Position numbers and translations under genes: made by a program. Of a DNA stretch of 64,000 bases, positions 40,888-51,769 are shown piece after piece. The notes beneath the pieces were generated by a model, which worked only from the letters and a program-made list of their open reading frames with translations, was not told the DNA's origin and searched no databases. The stretch is from contig JASPKZ010007250.1 of the NCBI GenBank assembly GCA_030220185.1, forward strand, positions 3,731,501-3,795,500, written 5' to 3'. The DNA is from Diploptera punctata. Lineage: Eukaryota > Arthropoda > Insecta > Blattodea > Blaberidae. Every line of letters begins with the position of its first letter. The stretch's first letter is position 1.

Positions 40888-42274
40888 GGGTGTCCCATTC
40901 AAATCTTCCAAGTTTTAATTAATCATAACTAGCAAAGTATGCGGATTTAAGAAATGAGGCCGGTATTAAACGAAACAGAAGCTGAAATAATTTTCATTGC
41001 CACACATTGTCACGTACTAAAACACCTCTATATGTGCGCTATTAGTAGCACGAAGAATATGAAGTCTGTGTTCGATTTCTTGTCATGTTCTGTCCAACAT
41101 GTCTATTAGTACTGTTGTAATTGTGTCAAGGATACGGGTTCGTAAATCATGAAGTTCTTGTACTGGAGTCGCAAATACACGGTCTTTTACATACCCCCAG
41201 AGGAAGAAGTCCAGTGGAGTGATGTCTGGCGAATGTTGTGGCCAGCAAATTGGTCCCCGACGTCCAATCCACCTATCTGGGAAGGATTCTGTGAGTGAAT
41301 TCCGAACATCCAGACCCCAGTGTGGTGGGGCTCCATCTTGCTGAAAGATTACTTGGGGTTGCAAATGACCCCAGTGTGGTGGGGCTCCATCTTGCTGAAA
41401 GATTACTTGGGGTTGCAGATCAGCTACTTGGGGGTACAAGAACTGTTCCAACATGACTGGTATACCGGACCAGTTCTTAACTTCTCATGGAAGAAAAAAG
41501 GACTATCATCCTGTTCTTCATCAGGCCGCACCAAACGTTTACTTTTGGGTTATCCCGGATGTGTTCACGGTAGACGTGTGGATTTTGCGTACCCCAGATC
41601 CTTACGTTGTGCCGATTAACAGATCCTGATACATGGAACGTTGTCTCGTCAGAAAACAAGACGTTTCCAAGAAATTGAGGGGTCCTTGTCAATACGATCC
41701 AGCATTTCAATAGCGATTGGCTGACGTCGTGGCCTGTCATCTGGCTTTATTTGCAGAACAATTTGCCCCTTCTAGGAGTACAAACGAAACCGCTTATGAA
41801 GCCTCGATAAACAGTTGATCTCGGCACATTAAACTATCGAGAAGCTTGGCGAATTGATTTTTACGGACTTCTCTGAAATCCTGCTCTAATTTCTTCAATA
41901 TTTTCTTCTGAAACACTTGTACGAGCACCTTCTGGTTCGTTTTTAACGCTTCCAGTCGCCAGAAACATCTCAAGTCATGCCTTAATGGTCTTCCCATCAG
42001 GTGCATTTTCTCCATATTCTCTCCGGTAATTTTCTTTCACTGTAATCATTGACTTCGTCTCTGCATACCAGAAAACAGTTTGTGCTCGTTGCTGAGGAGT
42101 CACCATTTTGTTTTATGTCATTATTGCCCAACTTGCCACAGATGAATTAACTGCAACAATGAAAACAAACATTCTTTGAGTTTCTCTTTCTTTTAATACC
42201 CACCTCATTTCATAATTCCGCATACTTTGAGAGTTATGATTAATTAAAATGGGGGATGTTTGAATGGGACACGG
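40888..42274 (-). mobile_element. DD41D-type Tc1/mariner transposon, 1387 bp
   Basis: TA flanks at 40886-40887 and 42275-42276. Inverted ends read GGGTGTCCCATTCAAA and CCGTGTCCCATTCAAA, and similarity extends about 70 bp inward (TTTTAATTAATCATAACT, CAAAGTATGCGGA, GAAATGAGG). It contains one decayed transposase gene on the minus strand. The right end adjoins repeat R. Confidence 0.95.
41035..42106 (-). pseudogene. DD41D mariner transposase with duplicated second catalytic motif
   Basis: Start codon at 42106 (MVTPQQRAQTVFWYAE), then a helix-turn-helix region spread over several frames. First catalytic Asp in LFSDETTFHVSG, second in VIFQQDGAPPHWG, third in SPDITPLDFFLWG. From the last copy of QQD to the Asp of PLDFF there are 41 residues, which puts it in a DD41D (rosa-like) lineage rather than DD34D. 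A 54-bp tandem duplication (41314-41367 and 41368-41421) repeats the LQPQVIFQQDGAPPHWG block in frame. Frameshifts near 42010 and 41790 and between 41477 and 41454, and a Trp-to-stop change after MLDRT, make it dead. Confidence 0.9.
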
Positions 42275-42276
42275 TA

Positions 42277-43191
42277 GTATATTACAATGCGAAGTTGAGA
42301 AGTGGTTTTTACAGAAGCGAGGAAATTATTTTTAATTTTCGAGATTCTGCAAAACACTTCACAAACGTGTTGTATATTATTCTTTGCACGATGGTGTTTT
42401 CAAAATATTAAATAATAGTAAAATAATAACAGCATTGTTGGAAATATTTCCGTTCATTATAAAACAACAGACTGACGTTAACAGTGTTACCAATATTTAT
42501 ACGGTAAATGCCGAAAATAATTTAGTTAAGACTACAGCAGGCCGTAACATCAATCAGGGATAAAATGGCGGCAAGTACGAATTTATTATTTTGTATTGTT
42601 TCAAATACAGTTAAGTTAATTTAAAATGCAGTGATGTTTCATATAATGTATAATAAAATAACACTACCTGTTGTATATATTTCTGTATATACATTGTACG
42701 TAGTATACATAAAGGGCAGTGATTTTACTTCCCGCACTAGGTAAGTAATTTGTAATATTCGAGTATAGTTATTTACTTACTTATAGGTTGGCAACCCCGA
42801 AATTTAGGAAATTGAATTTTCAATCATGGTCGCCATTGCTGCAAGTACGAGAAAATGTACTATCGTGCAAAACATATTTTTCTAAAATATGTAAGTCAAA
42901 AAACAAAAAATGCAGTGATGTTTCATATAATGTATAATAAAATAACACTACCTTTTGTATATATTTCTGTATATACATTGTACGTAGTATACATAAAGGG
43001 CAGTGATTTTACTTCCCGCACTAGGTAAGTAATTTGTGATATTCGAGTATAGTTATTTACTTACTTAAAGGTTGGCAACCCCGAAATTTAAGAAATTGAA
43101 CTTTCAATCATGGTCGCCATTTCTGTAAGTACGACAGAATGTACTATCCTGCAAAAAATATTTTTCTAAAATATGTAAGTAATAAAAACGA
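42277..43191 (+). mobile_element. Repeat R, copy 2, with 284-bp internal tandem duplication
   Basis: Opposite orientation to 31313-31910. Blocks from TTACAATGCGAAGTTGAGAA to the GTACTATC end. The segment starting AAATGCAGTGATG at 42624 recurs at 42908 (offset 284 bp) with only a few differences, so the right third is duplicated in tandem. Confidence 0.88.
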
Positions 43192-43809
43192 ACATATAAT
43201 TAGTTTTTATGGTAAGGTCTAAAATAAGAAGACCATTTTTTTTATTTGAACATGAACTATGTTACCATAAAACACTGCAAACAATCTCACGTTAAAATTA
43301 CTTTATTGATATATTATTTTTTTAATTGTTTGATTTTTTCGTCAGTGGCAGCAATTTCTTTGCCTGCTTCATTTTGTAAAGCGTTTTGTTTTCTTTTCCT
43401 ACTGATCTTTTCTTAAAAAATGAATACGAAAAGCGAATTATCGAGTGAAAGACATTTGCCGAAAGTTACGATAAAAAATGTTATTGTGAAGTTTTACACA
43501 TATTCTACTGACTTTCTACATGATCGCCATCTTGGTGAAAAAAAATACTACATCTTTCAGCTGTGAAACGAAATGTAGACCGTAACATTTAAAACGTAAA
43601 AATAAAAAATCATGCTGCTTCTGTGATATGATTCCGTAAATCAAGCAGACATGATAAGGGCGTTTTCATAAAATGGAACGTAGAATTTTCCACACTGTAT
43701 TTCGAGGCGAATTCAACTACACGCTGAGGCGTCGAGTTGATGCGTTCAGACTATTACTGGGAATCTGAACCTGCTGCACTGTTTCGTCTGTTTTCCCAAT
43801 TAACAAAAT
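43192..43809. other. Unassigned gap
   Basis: AT-rich; a Lys-rich minus-strand frame near 43330-43410 is too short to support. Confidence 0.35.
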
Positions 43810-43824
43810 ATATTCCGTAAACAA

Positions 43825-44923
43825 GACCTCAAAGGACAGAAATAAATGTGCGGAGGAGGTACACTTTCTCCAGTGAAAAATTTGGAGATCCATTCCCGGG
43901 GTAACAATGGAGAATTCCTCAACGGTCTATAGGAGCGGAAGAGGCAGCCCTCCATTTGGGGTTCATCCCATCGTACATCTCACTCTGCGGAACGCCAGTA
44001 ATGTACCCAGAAGGAATACTTCATTACTAAAAGTCTCATAGATAATTGAAACAGGAATGGCCCAACGTTGGAAATCTTGGTTAGAAACGGGAACAAAGAT
44101 TTAGGCAGGAACGAATTAATGAAAATACGAGTTAGGAATCCCAGAGGTATAACAAATAAAGAAAATGAGCTGGAAAATCAACTAGATAACCTTACTTTTT
44201 GCAGACGACCAAGTTCCAATAACTAGCTCAGAAGATGGTCTACAGAAATCACTCTTTCAATTAAATAACATTATATAGAATTATAATTTCAAAATGTCAA
44301 TAAGTAAAACGAAAATCTTAGCTTTTAAGGGATCAGATACCGTAAGAGAAAAAATAATTCTGATGGGGAAACCCATTGAACAAGTGAACCATTTTAAATA
44401 TCTGGCTTATGAAATCTCCTATTTTAAAAAATGAAGACCTGTTTATCAAACTTAATACATTTAATTATATATGTGGCACAATTAAAAGAATATTGAAAAA
44501 CACAAGAATGGAAACAAAACTAAAATTTTACAAAGCAGTGGCAGTCCCCTTACTATAGTATGGTAGTAAATTTTGGGTTTTAACTAAACGAGAAGAGAAG
44601 ATCATAGAAGCAGCTGAAATGAGATTTCTGAGAAGTGTAGCTGGCTGCAAACTTCTAGATAAAAGAAAAAGTGAAGATATTAGAAACGAGCTAAATATTT
44701 TTAAACTTTTAGATAAAATAAAAGAATCTAAAAAACTGGAAAAAAACATGTTCAAAGAATGAAAGATGATCGGATTCCAAAAATTATACTTAATTACAAA
44801 CCAAGAGGAACAGGAATATTGGTAGATCGAAAAAGAGATGGGCTCAACTTTTTGAATGAGAATCTATGAGACCGGAACAATCCACATGGACTTAATCCGT
44901 GATTGTTGTTGTTTATGAAGATG
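43825..44923 (+). mobile_element. Internally deleted LINE, second example, 15-bp duplication
   Basis: ATATTCCGTAAACAA flanks at 43810-43824 and 44924-44938. The left about 280 bp resembles the leader at 30640-30770 (AGCGGAAGAGGCAGCCCTC; compare AGCGGAAGAAGCAGCCCTC). It passes near 44110 into RT palm: GITNKENELENQL, then the position of the LTFADDQV motif, LEQVNHFKYL, FNYICGTIKRILKN, KFYKAVAVPLL and AAEMRFLRSVAGCKLLD. It ends in the usual GAGACCGGAACAATCC block and a short GAAGATGAT tail. Endonuclease and RT fingers are missing. Confidence 0.82.
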
Positions 44924-45033
44924 ATATTCCGTAAACAAAGCAAAATGGGTCCATAAAATCTACTTGTTCAGGAATTCGCTTAGTTTTCGCAATTCCTGTG
45001 TGACAGATTTTTTAAAACCCTTGATTCTGTTGA

Positions 45034-45059
45034 TATATATATATATATATATATATATC
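45034..45059. repeat. (TA)n at SINE tail
   Basis: About 13 TA units at the 3' end of the next SINE. Confidence 0.94.
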
Positions 45060-45350
45060 TCCATCCATAGTAATTCTGCCCGAAGGCAGGTCCTTCACTT
45101 GCTTGCAAATTTACTAGGGAAATGTAGGTGTGGTAGCTTCCCGTTGCTTTTCACACCAATGAAGGATGATGATGATGATGGCCATATGATTTCGGAGATC
45201 GTTTGGGCCTTAAAGTTTTCCAGACATTTGTCTTACAGGTGAGGAAAAACCCCGATAAAAACCTCACCCAGGAAAACTGCCCCGACCGGGGATCGAACCC
45301 AGGCCCGCTGCGTGACAAGGCAGCACGCTACCTCGAGACCACAGCGGTGG

Positions 45351-45352
<2 letters not shown>
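45060..45352 (-). mobile_element. SINE family 1a with deletion in the first hairpin
   Basis: Minus strand with full head (GTGGTCTCGAGGTAGCGTGC, GGGTTCGATCCCCGG) and body. The CATAGCAT hairpin is deleted (only GCAAGCAAGTGAAGGA remains), while CTGCC-TTCG-GGCAG is perfect. Confidence 0.92.
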
Positions 45353-45937
<585 letters not shown>

Positions 45938-46010
45938 CTCAGTGACACGGCTGCCACAACTGTGATTTCAGGTTCGAATCCTGGCGGTTCTAGAGGGGTT
46001 CAATAATCTA
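45938..46010 (+). mobile_element. tRNA-like SINE head, family 7
   Basis: TAGTTGTCTCAGTGACACGG (A-box-like) and AGGTTCGAATCCTGG (B box), 22 bp apart. There is no paired acceptor stem. Single copy, so the call is tentative. Confidence 0.45.
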
Positions 46011-46084
46011 CCTTCACTAATCACAAAACAAGCAATAAATGCTTTAAACTCTGTTTGGCGGAGCAAAAATAATACATTTTTTTT

Positions 46085-46493
46085 GTATTGTAAGCCTATG
46101 TTTTCCCTTTACAGAGAATTACGCGCTTTCCCCCTACAGGGAAGAATTTGAACCATACTAATTTAGTTACACTTGTTTTCGTATATATGTCATTTTGAGT
46201 AGTACGTGGTCAGCGTTCCGCCTCATACTGACATCTAGTAAACCAAGGTAGTACTAGGACGGGTAAATTCGGTAAATTTTGCCTAGAGGCCTTTTCATTC
46301 AGGCTTAAGGATTTTTTACGAGCCTGAAATTCTTCAGATTCGGGACCCACGGCTTAAAGTCCCTCCCGGAGGATTTGCTCCTTGGATTTTTCCGTCTTAA
46401 AAAATCCATCGATCCCGGTCGGGTTTGAACCCGCGACCCTTGGGACCAGAGGCAAGGAGCATAACCACTAGTCCACCGCGGCCGACATTACAA
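46085..46493 (-). mobile_element. SINE family 4, best-preserved copy
   Basis: Minus-strand head GTCGGCCGCGGTGGACTAGT (A box TGGACTAGTGG) and GGGTTCAAACCCGACC (B box), then CGATGGATTTTTTAAGACGG, CCTCCGGGAGGGACTTTAAG, GAATTTCAGGCTCGTAAAAA and CCTCTAGGCAAAATTTACCG. Full-length relatives at 33166 and 16823; partial at 6230. Confidence 0.9.
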
Positions 46494-46534
46494 AAAATAG
46501 AAGATTAAAAATACATTAAAACCTAGTCCAGAGC

Positions 46535-46640
46535 ATATTAACTCAAGGTGCTGTTATCTTAGAATATAACTTCTCAAATCTGGACACGAAATAACTAGGA
46601 GTATAGAAATTCAGAAGCTTGAAAATAATGTAGTAATAAT
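46535..46640 (-). mobile_element. CR1/Jockey-type LINE tail, short fragment
   Basis: AACTTCTCAAATCTGGACAC and GAAATTCAGAAGCTTG parallel the copy at 48393-48803 (block SKLLNSYTPSYLTSRFEKL). Confidence 0.6.
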
Positions 46641-47109
46641 GATATGACCCAGGGATAAATGTCTCCTATAAAAATATTTTTCTAATTAGACTATATGTAA
46701 TTTTCATGGAAGACTCTGCATATGTAAAATATATGAAAATATTAATGTTTCCACTCTACTCTCGAGTACCTCTTACATGACATAAAAGATGAGAGTTTGA
46801 AACAGATGGCAATCCTTTTGATCTCAAAGTGGCAACTTTTACTTTTCCTGTAGAAGGAAACAGAATATCAACTGTACAGTGTGGATCAGAACTCTACAGA
46901 CAAACTTTAACAGGGTGTTCACGATATTTAGCGGAGTTACGACATGACAAAACAGCTTTTAAAACGGGAATTAAATGTCTCAAGAACATTTGTAGTATTT
47001 TCAGTTGTGGTATCAGATCTGACCCCACAAGGCTGAAGGAAAAGTTGATCCTTGGTCCATGTCCATCAAATGCATTTGTTATCATGGTTATTTATTGAAC
47101 TCTTGAAAA
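46641..47109 (+). other. Unassigned; 89-codon frame at 46829-47098
   Basis: The plus-strand frame has six cysteines but no recognisable zinc-finger spacing or domain. It has no promoter or splice support. It may be chance. Confidence 0.25.
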
Positions 47110-47383
47110 AATATAACTAACTCTAAAAAACTAACTAACTCATATGCGCTATCAAAGTCGCTGATTTATTGCAATGTGGGCATAAGCTCTCTATACATCC
47201 CTTCCTGAACCAATGTTTTCTAATCATCTCCTATATAATCTACTTCCCTCAAATCAAGGTTAATGGTATACTCCCACTTCATTCTTGGTCTACCAACTGG
47301 GAGTTTTCCCTCTAGCTTTCATAGAAGAAACTTCCATATTCCTCTTTCATTTCCCGTTCGTGCCACATGTCTTGCCCATATGA
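47110..47383 (-). mobile_element. RTE-type LINE 3' end, diverged
   Basis: AACTAACTAACTCATATGCGC tail-side to GTCTTGCCCAT: terminal about 270 bp of the family. Confidence 0.85.
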
Positions 47384-47537
47384 ATTAGACTAGACAAGAC
47401 GTTGGAAGAGCAATGCCTCCTTTTATGTCCCCTGACCTGTCGAGTTTGCATTCAGTTTGCCAGTTGGAATCAAAGAGTTAGGTCCGAGACCTGTATCTTC
47501 CGAAAGATTTAGGGACTTAAGTGCCCTGTTCAGCCCA

Positions 47538-47561
47538 TCGATGATGATGATGATGATGATG

Positions 47562-47601
<40 letters not shown>

Positions 47602-47603
47602 CA
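47538..47603. repeat. (GAT)n and (AAT)n arrays
   Basis: Eight GAT units then about 12 AAT units and ACA units, abutting MITE-A copy 3. Confidence 0.94.
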
Positions 47604-47604
47604 A

Positions 47605-48143
47605 CACTGTTCAACTTGATTTTTGTCTCATGAGTACCAATAGTAGTACTTAATGCACTTTTTATCGTGTTTTTCAAATATGTATTCGGAATTTCTCCAT
47701 CACACACAGTTTTTTTTATTTCAATTTAAATTAATAGATTTAAATAATTATTTTTTAATAAACGTTTTTTCGTCCATTTACCCATTGTAAAAAAAACCAA
47801 ATGAGCTAACTCAAATGGTTTCAGCTATGGAATAGAGATATCAAGGCAAATGGAATCCTAATATGCTCGTCGATTATTGTTGGACCATCAAGAGGGATGC
47901 TCCACAGGCGAAATATAGCAGAAAATCGTAATTTCTTACTTTCTAGGTGGGTCCGAATGTTCAAAATTTTGTAGTTACGAATGTAGAAAATATTAAAGTG
48001 AAATTATAAATTCCTGTCTCTCGGAAACCTTGCGTGATGGTGAAAAACCGGTATCATATTTGAATTCAGGAGACAAAATACTATCAGAATCACACATTTT
48101 TCGTTCTGAGACAAAAAAAAAGTTTATTTTTTGTTGTTCAGTG
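47605..48143 (+). mobile_element. MITE-A copy 3, 539 bp
   Basis: CACTGTTCAACTTGATTTTTG at the left, CAGTG at 48139-48143 followed by TA. Contains the central block with TCTCGGAAACCTTGCGTGA that is missing from copy 1. Same orientation as copy 1. Confidence 0.85.
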
Positions 48144-48147
48144 TAAT

Positions 48148-48830
48148 TGCTTTATTTTACCTGGCAGAGTTAAGGCCTTGTCTATCACTCATCCAGGATA
48201 AAAAAAATACAAAAATTATTCTTACATCTAATTACAATAAAAATAAATATTACATGGTATATGTCTACAATATAATTGTTATTTACACAATATTTTCATT
48301 TAACGAATGAAATATAATATGTACAAGATTGAAAAACGAGAAAAAACTATTAATGGCATAGAATAAATTTAATTCTCGAGAAAATTTGTTTTTTAACAAC
48401 AGGTAATTGTATAAGCGTGATTTAAAAGACCAAATAGGCGGCAAGTCCTGATATCTTGAGGAACGAAATTCCAAGAGCGGGCAGAGTCTACTGAGAAAGA
48501 AGTAGAATAACAGGAAGTGCTATGAAGAGGGATTGATAGCAGACTGTTATCTTGTAACCTAGTGTCAAAATTGTGGTAATAAGATAGCTTCTCAAATCTG
48601 GACGTCAGGTAACTAGGAGTGTAGGAATTCAGAAGCTTGGAAATATGTGGAACTGAGTGAAATTTACGTCTGTCAGTAAGACGGAACCAAGAGAGATTAC
48701 TGAAGTGTTCGGAAATATGATCATAACGGCGGATATTGTCTGAGTTTGCAATGAGAGTAAAAATCCAGATGCCGTTTGTAACTAGCCGCAGATTGGAATG
48801 CAAATTCTGGTATCTGAGTATTGTAATGCC
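48148..48830 (-). mobile_element. CR1/Jockey-type LINE 3' region
   Basis: The minus-strand frame 48803-48393 encodes the C-terminal domain of this LINE class: SWFRLTDRRKFHSVPHISKL, NSYTPSYLTSRFEKLSYYHN, TRLQDNSLLSIPLHSTSCYS and SFSVDSARSWNFVPQDIR. The 3' end near 48150 reads AAGGCCTTAACTCTGCCAGG, like the ends at 59235 and 61220. The frame is open for 136 codons. Upstream, TTTGCATTCCAATCTGCGGC is part of the RT. Confidence 0.85.
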
Positions 48831-48944
48831 AGATTTTCGGTTTGATGTTAGATGTTGGATGCCAGAGAAAGACAGGTGCGCAGAACACCGGGTTACACCA
48901 GATGGGATCGGAAAAGGAACACCGATATCTTAAAATAATTGAAG

Positions 48945-49175
48945 ACTACGCCAATTTTGGAATATACTAACCAGTAATAACTAAATTGGAAACACCATCT
49001 TGAAAGAATGAGTTCAAATCGGATCCCCAAAGCTGTTTATAATTATATACCAAGAGGACGAAGATCTCTGGGCCGTCCTAAGAAACGCTGGAGGGAAAAT
49101 TTTCTATAAGATCGTAATAGACCTTGGCCTAATACTTGGAAGGAAGAAGAAGAAGAAGAAGAAGAGAAAGACAGG
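48945..49175 (+). mobile_element. LINE-B 3' end with (GAA)n tail
   Basis: KLETPSWKNEFKSDPQSCL-equivalent in a shifted frame, then YIPRGRRSLGRPKKRWRENF, stop, RP signature and GAAGGAAGAAGAAGAAG tail. Confidence 0.85.
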
Positions 49176-49214
49176 ACACGCCCTTCGCGGCTTTAGAGAT
49201 TATGTGATTCGGGT

Positions 49215-49286
49215 TTCCTGCCCATCACGAGACTTAACTGTTATTATTCTTCTTCCTATAAAGACCGTGTAGCTCACTATTAAAGA
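49215..49286 (-). mobile_element. RTE-type LINE, about 70-bp remnant
   Basis: CCTGCCCATCACGAGACTTAACTG and CCTATAAAGACCGTGTAGCTC match the LHGLYRKPDI to RLRWAGH region. It holds the left copy of the target duplication for the next LINE. Confidence 0.7.
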
Positions 49287-49300
49287 GTCTTGTAGAAGAA

Positions 49301-50005
49301 TCATCATTATCATTCACGGGATCAGGTCTTTGCCTGTTCCGATCTCATATCTGTTCAGCCCAGCGCTTTCTTGGTCTTCCTACCGATCTCCTTGCACCAC
49401 GATTATACATCAGTGCCACCTTTGATATCCTATCCTCTGTCATTCTTTGCAGATGTTCTATCTAATTGTTCCTGTGTTCTTCTGTTTGTTGAAGAAGTGG
49501 TTGCGCTTTTAGTTCCTCTCTAATATTTTCATTTCTAATATGTTCTCCTCTTGTGAAATCTTTCACAGCCCGTAGGAAGCTCGTTTCCGTTGCCTGAATT
49601 TTATTTTTTTTCTTTTTCCTTCAGGACCCAGATATCACTTCCATACATCGCCACTGGTAGTGCCATCGTTGAGTAAAATCTTAGCTACGTATCCTTTCTA
49701 ATTTCATTCCTCAGTGTTCGTCTGATTGTTCCACAAATGTGTTGAAATTTCTGCATTTTCTAATTTATATCTAGTTCTTCATAAGTTATATCACAGCACA
49801 AATACTGAAAGTTTGAAACTGTTCCCACAATTTATCTTCTATTGCTATTTTTGTTCTTACTGGGTACTTTCCATGGGACGCCAATACTTTAGTTTTTAAT
49901 TTTGAAATTATATTATATTTCTTACATACATTCTTTAATTGATTAAATAAAACATTGATAGCATTATGTTTTGTAGATGACATAGTATTAATTTTTGACA
50001 GAGAG
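49301..50005 (-). mobile_element. LINE copy, 5'-truncated, 14-bp duplication
   Basis: GTCTTGTAGAAGAA flanks at 49287-49300 and 50006-50019. Minus strand: a GTATTTGTGCTGTGATATAA block, SHGKYPVRTKIAIEDKL, then EITKATLRNEI-like, TMALPVAMYGSDIWVLK-like, MTEDRISKVAL-like and a SARRSVGRPRKRW-like tail in changing frames. 3' end is a GATAATGATGATT tail. The insertion landed in an RTE-type remnant. Confidence 0.88.
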
Positions 50006-50035
50006 GTCTTGTAGAAGAACATTATTCTATAATCA

Positions 50036-50420
50036 TCATCATCATCATCATCATCATCATTCATCATCATCCGGTATCATGGCAGCTGCCGCCGTCTTCC
50101 GGAAACCAAACGCCATTCCTCCCTGTCCATCTATTGATCAGCCTCCAATCCTCTGATATTCATAGCTGCTTGTACCCCTTCTATCCACGTTTTCTTCGGT
50201 CTTCCTCTTTTTTTCCTTTCTATTGGGATCCATTCCATAACAATTTTAGGCAATCTTTGTTCTGGCATTCTTTTCATATGGCTATACCACTGTAATCTTT
50301 TTTCTATAATATCTACGATCTCCAGCTCCTCTTGTACATCCATAATTTCCCTTACTTCTTTATTTCGTATTCTATCCATTCTAGATTTTCCAGCTGATCT
50401 TCTTAAAACATCCATTTATA
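50036..50420 (-). mobile_element. LINE-C 3' end with (GAT)n tail
   Basis: The longest LINE-C piece here: MDVLRRSAGKSRMDRIRNKE, IIEKRLQWYSHMKRMPEQRL, KKRGRPKKTWIEGVQAAMNI and LEADQ, then a GGCAGCTGCCATGATACCGG block and the (ATC)n array at 50036-50070. The 94-codon frame is open, so it is fairly young. Confidence 0.92.
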
Positions 50421-50454
50421 TACTTAAAATTCTTTTCATTTCCCTGGTAAGAAT

Positions 50455-50852
50455 TTGCCAGTGTGGAGTTGCCAGTCTTCCATCGGGCGCCTCCCCAGGT
50501 GGCGGATAGGGGAATGCTCACCAGATATGGCGGGTACTGAGGAAATAAAATACCCAGGGCGGACCAAAACTATCACTGCTGCCTTGCAGTAAGATACTGG
50601 ACTATCAAAGTCTAGAGGAAGAAAACCTTGAACAAAAATGACCCGTCCTCCAGGTTAGGGGTTGATGCATCGGGCCAGCTCCTTGTTCATCATAAAAAGA
50701 AAAAAATACTAAAAAACCAAACATCAGGCCTCGGAAAAACACTATAGGACGATTAAAGCTAAGGAAAAGGACTTTGAAAATTGGCACATGGAATATTGAA
50801 GGCTGCAGAAATAAAATGGAGGAAGTAATTAAATAAGTAGATACAATGAAAT
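50455..50852 (+). mobile_element. LINE 5' leader and endonuclease start (interrupted host)
   Basis: Leader with GCCAGTCTTCCATCGGGCGC, AATACCCAGGGCGGACC and CCGTCCTCCAGGTTAGGGGT, then the endonuclease N-terminus LKIGTWNIEGCRNKMEEVIK at about 50770-50830. The Asn of TWN is the first APE active-site residue. It is cut at ACAATGAAAT (50843-50852) by a nested LINE and resumes at 51243. Confidence 0.85.
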
Positions 50853-51232
50853 GAAGTACAAAAAATATTAGAGCAGTTGGATTTGATTATTTTAGAAGAA
50901 GCCTCCAAAAAACAAGACAGGATAAAATAAGAAATTAATTCCCTTTGGAGAGAAATGAAAGTCACTACATCGGTTGTTAAGAGGATTGAAAATCAAACGC
51001 TTAAATGGTATGGCCATGTACACAGAATGGAAAATGAAAGATGGCCAAGAAATATATATATCAATGGTCACCCCTGGAAGAAATAAACGTGGCAGACCAA
51101 GATGGAAATGGAAAACCTACGTCAGAACTATAATGGATGATAGGAATTTGGAAGAGGGAGATTGGAATGATAGAGATAAATGAAAACTGAAGACGGCAAA
51201 TCTATAAATTGGGAAAAGCCGAAGAAGAAGAA
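50853..51232 (+). mobile_element. LINE 3' end nested in the endonuclease codons, 10-bp duplication
   Basis: ACAATGAAAT flanks at 50843-50852 and 51233-51242. Translation: VTTSVVKRIENQTLKWYGHV, HRMENERWP, RNKRGRPRWKWKTYVRTIMD and EEGDWNDRDK, then a stop and a GAAGAAGAAGA tail. 5'-truncated to 380 bp. Confidence 0.9.
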
Positions 51233-51242
51233 ACAATGAAAT

Positions 51243-51300
51243 TTGATTTGGCTATTTTAACAGAAACAAAGAAGAAAGGCACAGGAAATGAAACATTATC
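51243..51300 (+). mobile_element. LINE endonuclease, resumed host
   Basis: FDLAILTETKKKGTGNE continues the endonuclease begun at 50770; the Glu of LTETKKKG is the metal-binding residue. The copy stops here, so the host is truncated at its 3' side. Confidence 0.85.
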
Positions 51301-51769
51301 CTAATTTAAAAAAATAATAGCGAATTGATACGAAAATCAATATGTACATGCAGTTTATATAGCATAACTAAAATAGCATAGACGGCAATATAGGTTAGAC
51401 TGGTCGCTCTTCGTGTTAAATTACGCTTCACTATAGAATCTGTCACCAACGAAACGATTTTGAGGTCACTGTTGAATTCAGTTAAGCTAATCAAATTACC
51501 AGTTCCCTCTCCTGAATCTGATCTAAATCCTTAATCAACCACGTACCTTCCATCATATTGATTGTTGCTAAACAATATGCCAAGCTTCTAATTAGTAATG
51601 TCTTACCTTGCTAAGAATAGCATTTCAGTGCAATCTTGGTAAACCAGGTTTAAATCATGCACATACCTGTAACAAACAAAGGGATAGAATTTAGCATTCA
51701 GAATTACTGAAAACAGTATGTATATGCTAATAAGATGTTAATTATATATTTTTTACCTGGTAAGTCAGT
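51301..51769. other. Unassigned gap
   Basis: AT-rich; nothing recognised. Confidence 0.35.

Noticed and set aside
43320..43420. Lys-rich minus-strand coding remnant
   Set aside because: All three frames look superficially protein-like because of A-rich composition; none is supported.
46829..47098. 89-codon Cys-containing frame as a zinc-finger or toxin-like peptide
   Set aside because: Cysteine spacing fits no family I know, there is no signal peptide, and length is within chance for this window.
47538..47600. CRISPR-like or satellite array
   Set aside because: Simple GAT/AAT repeats without spacers, in a eukaryotic context.
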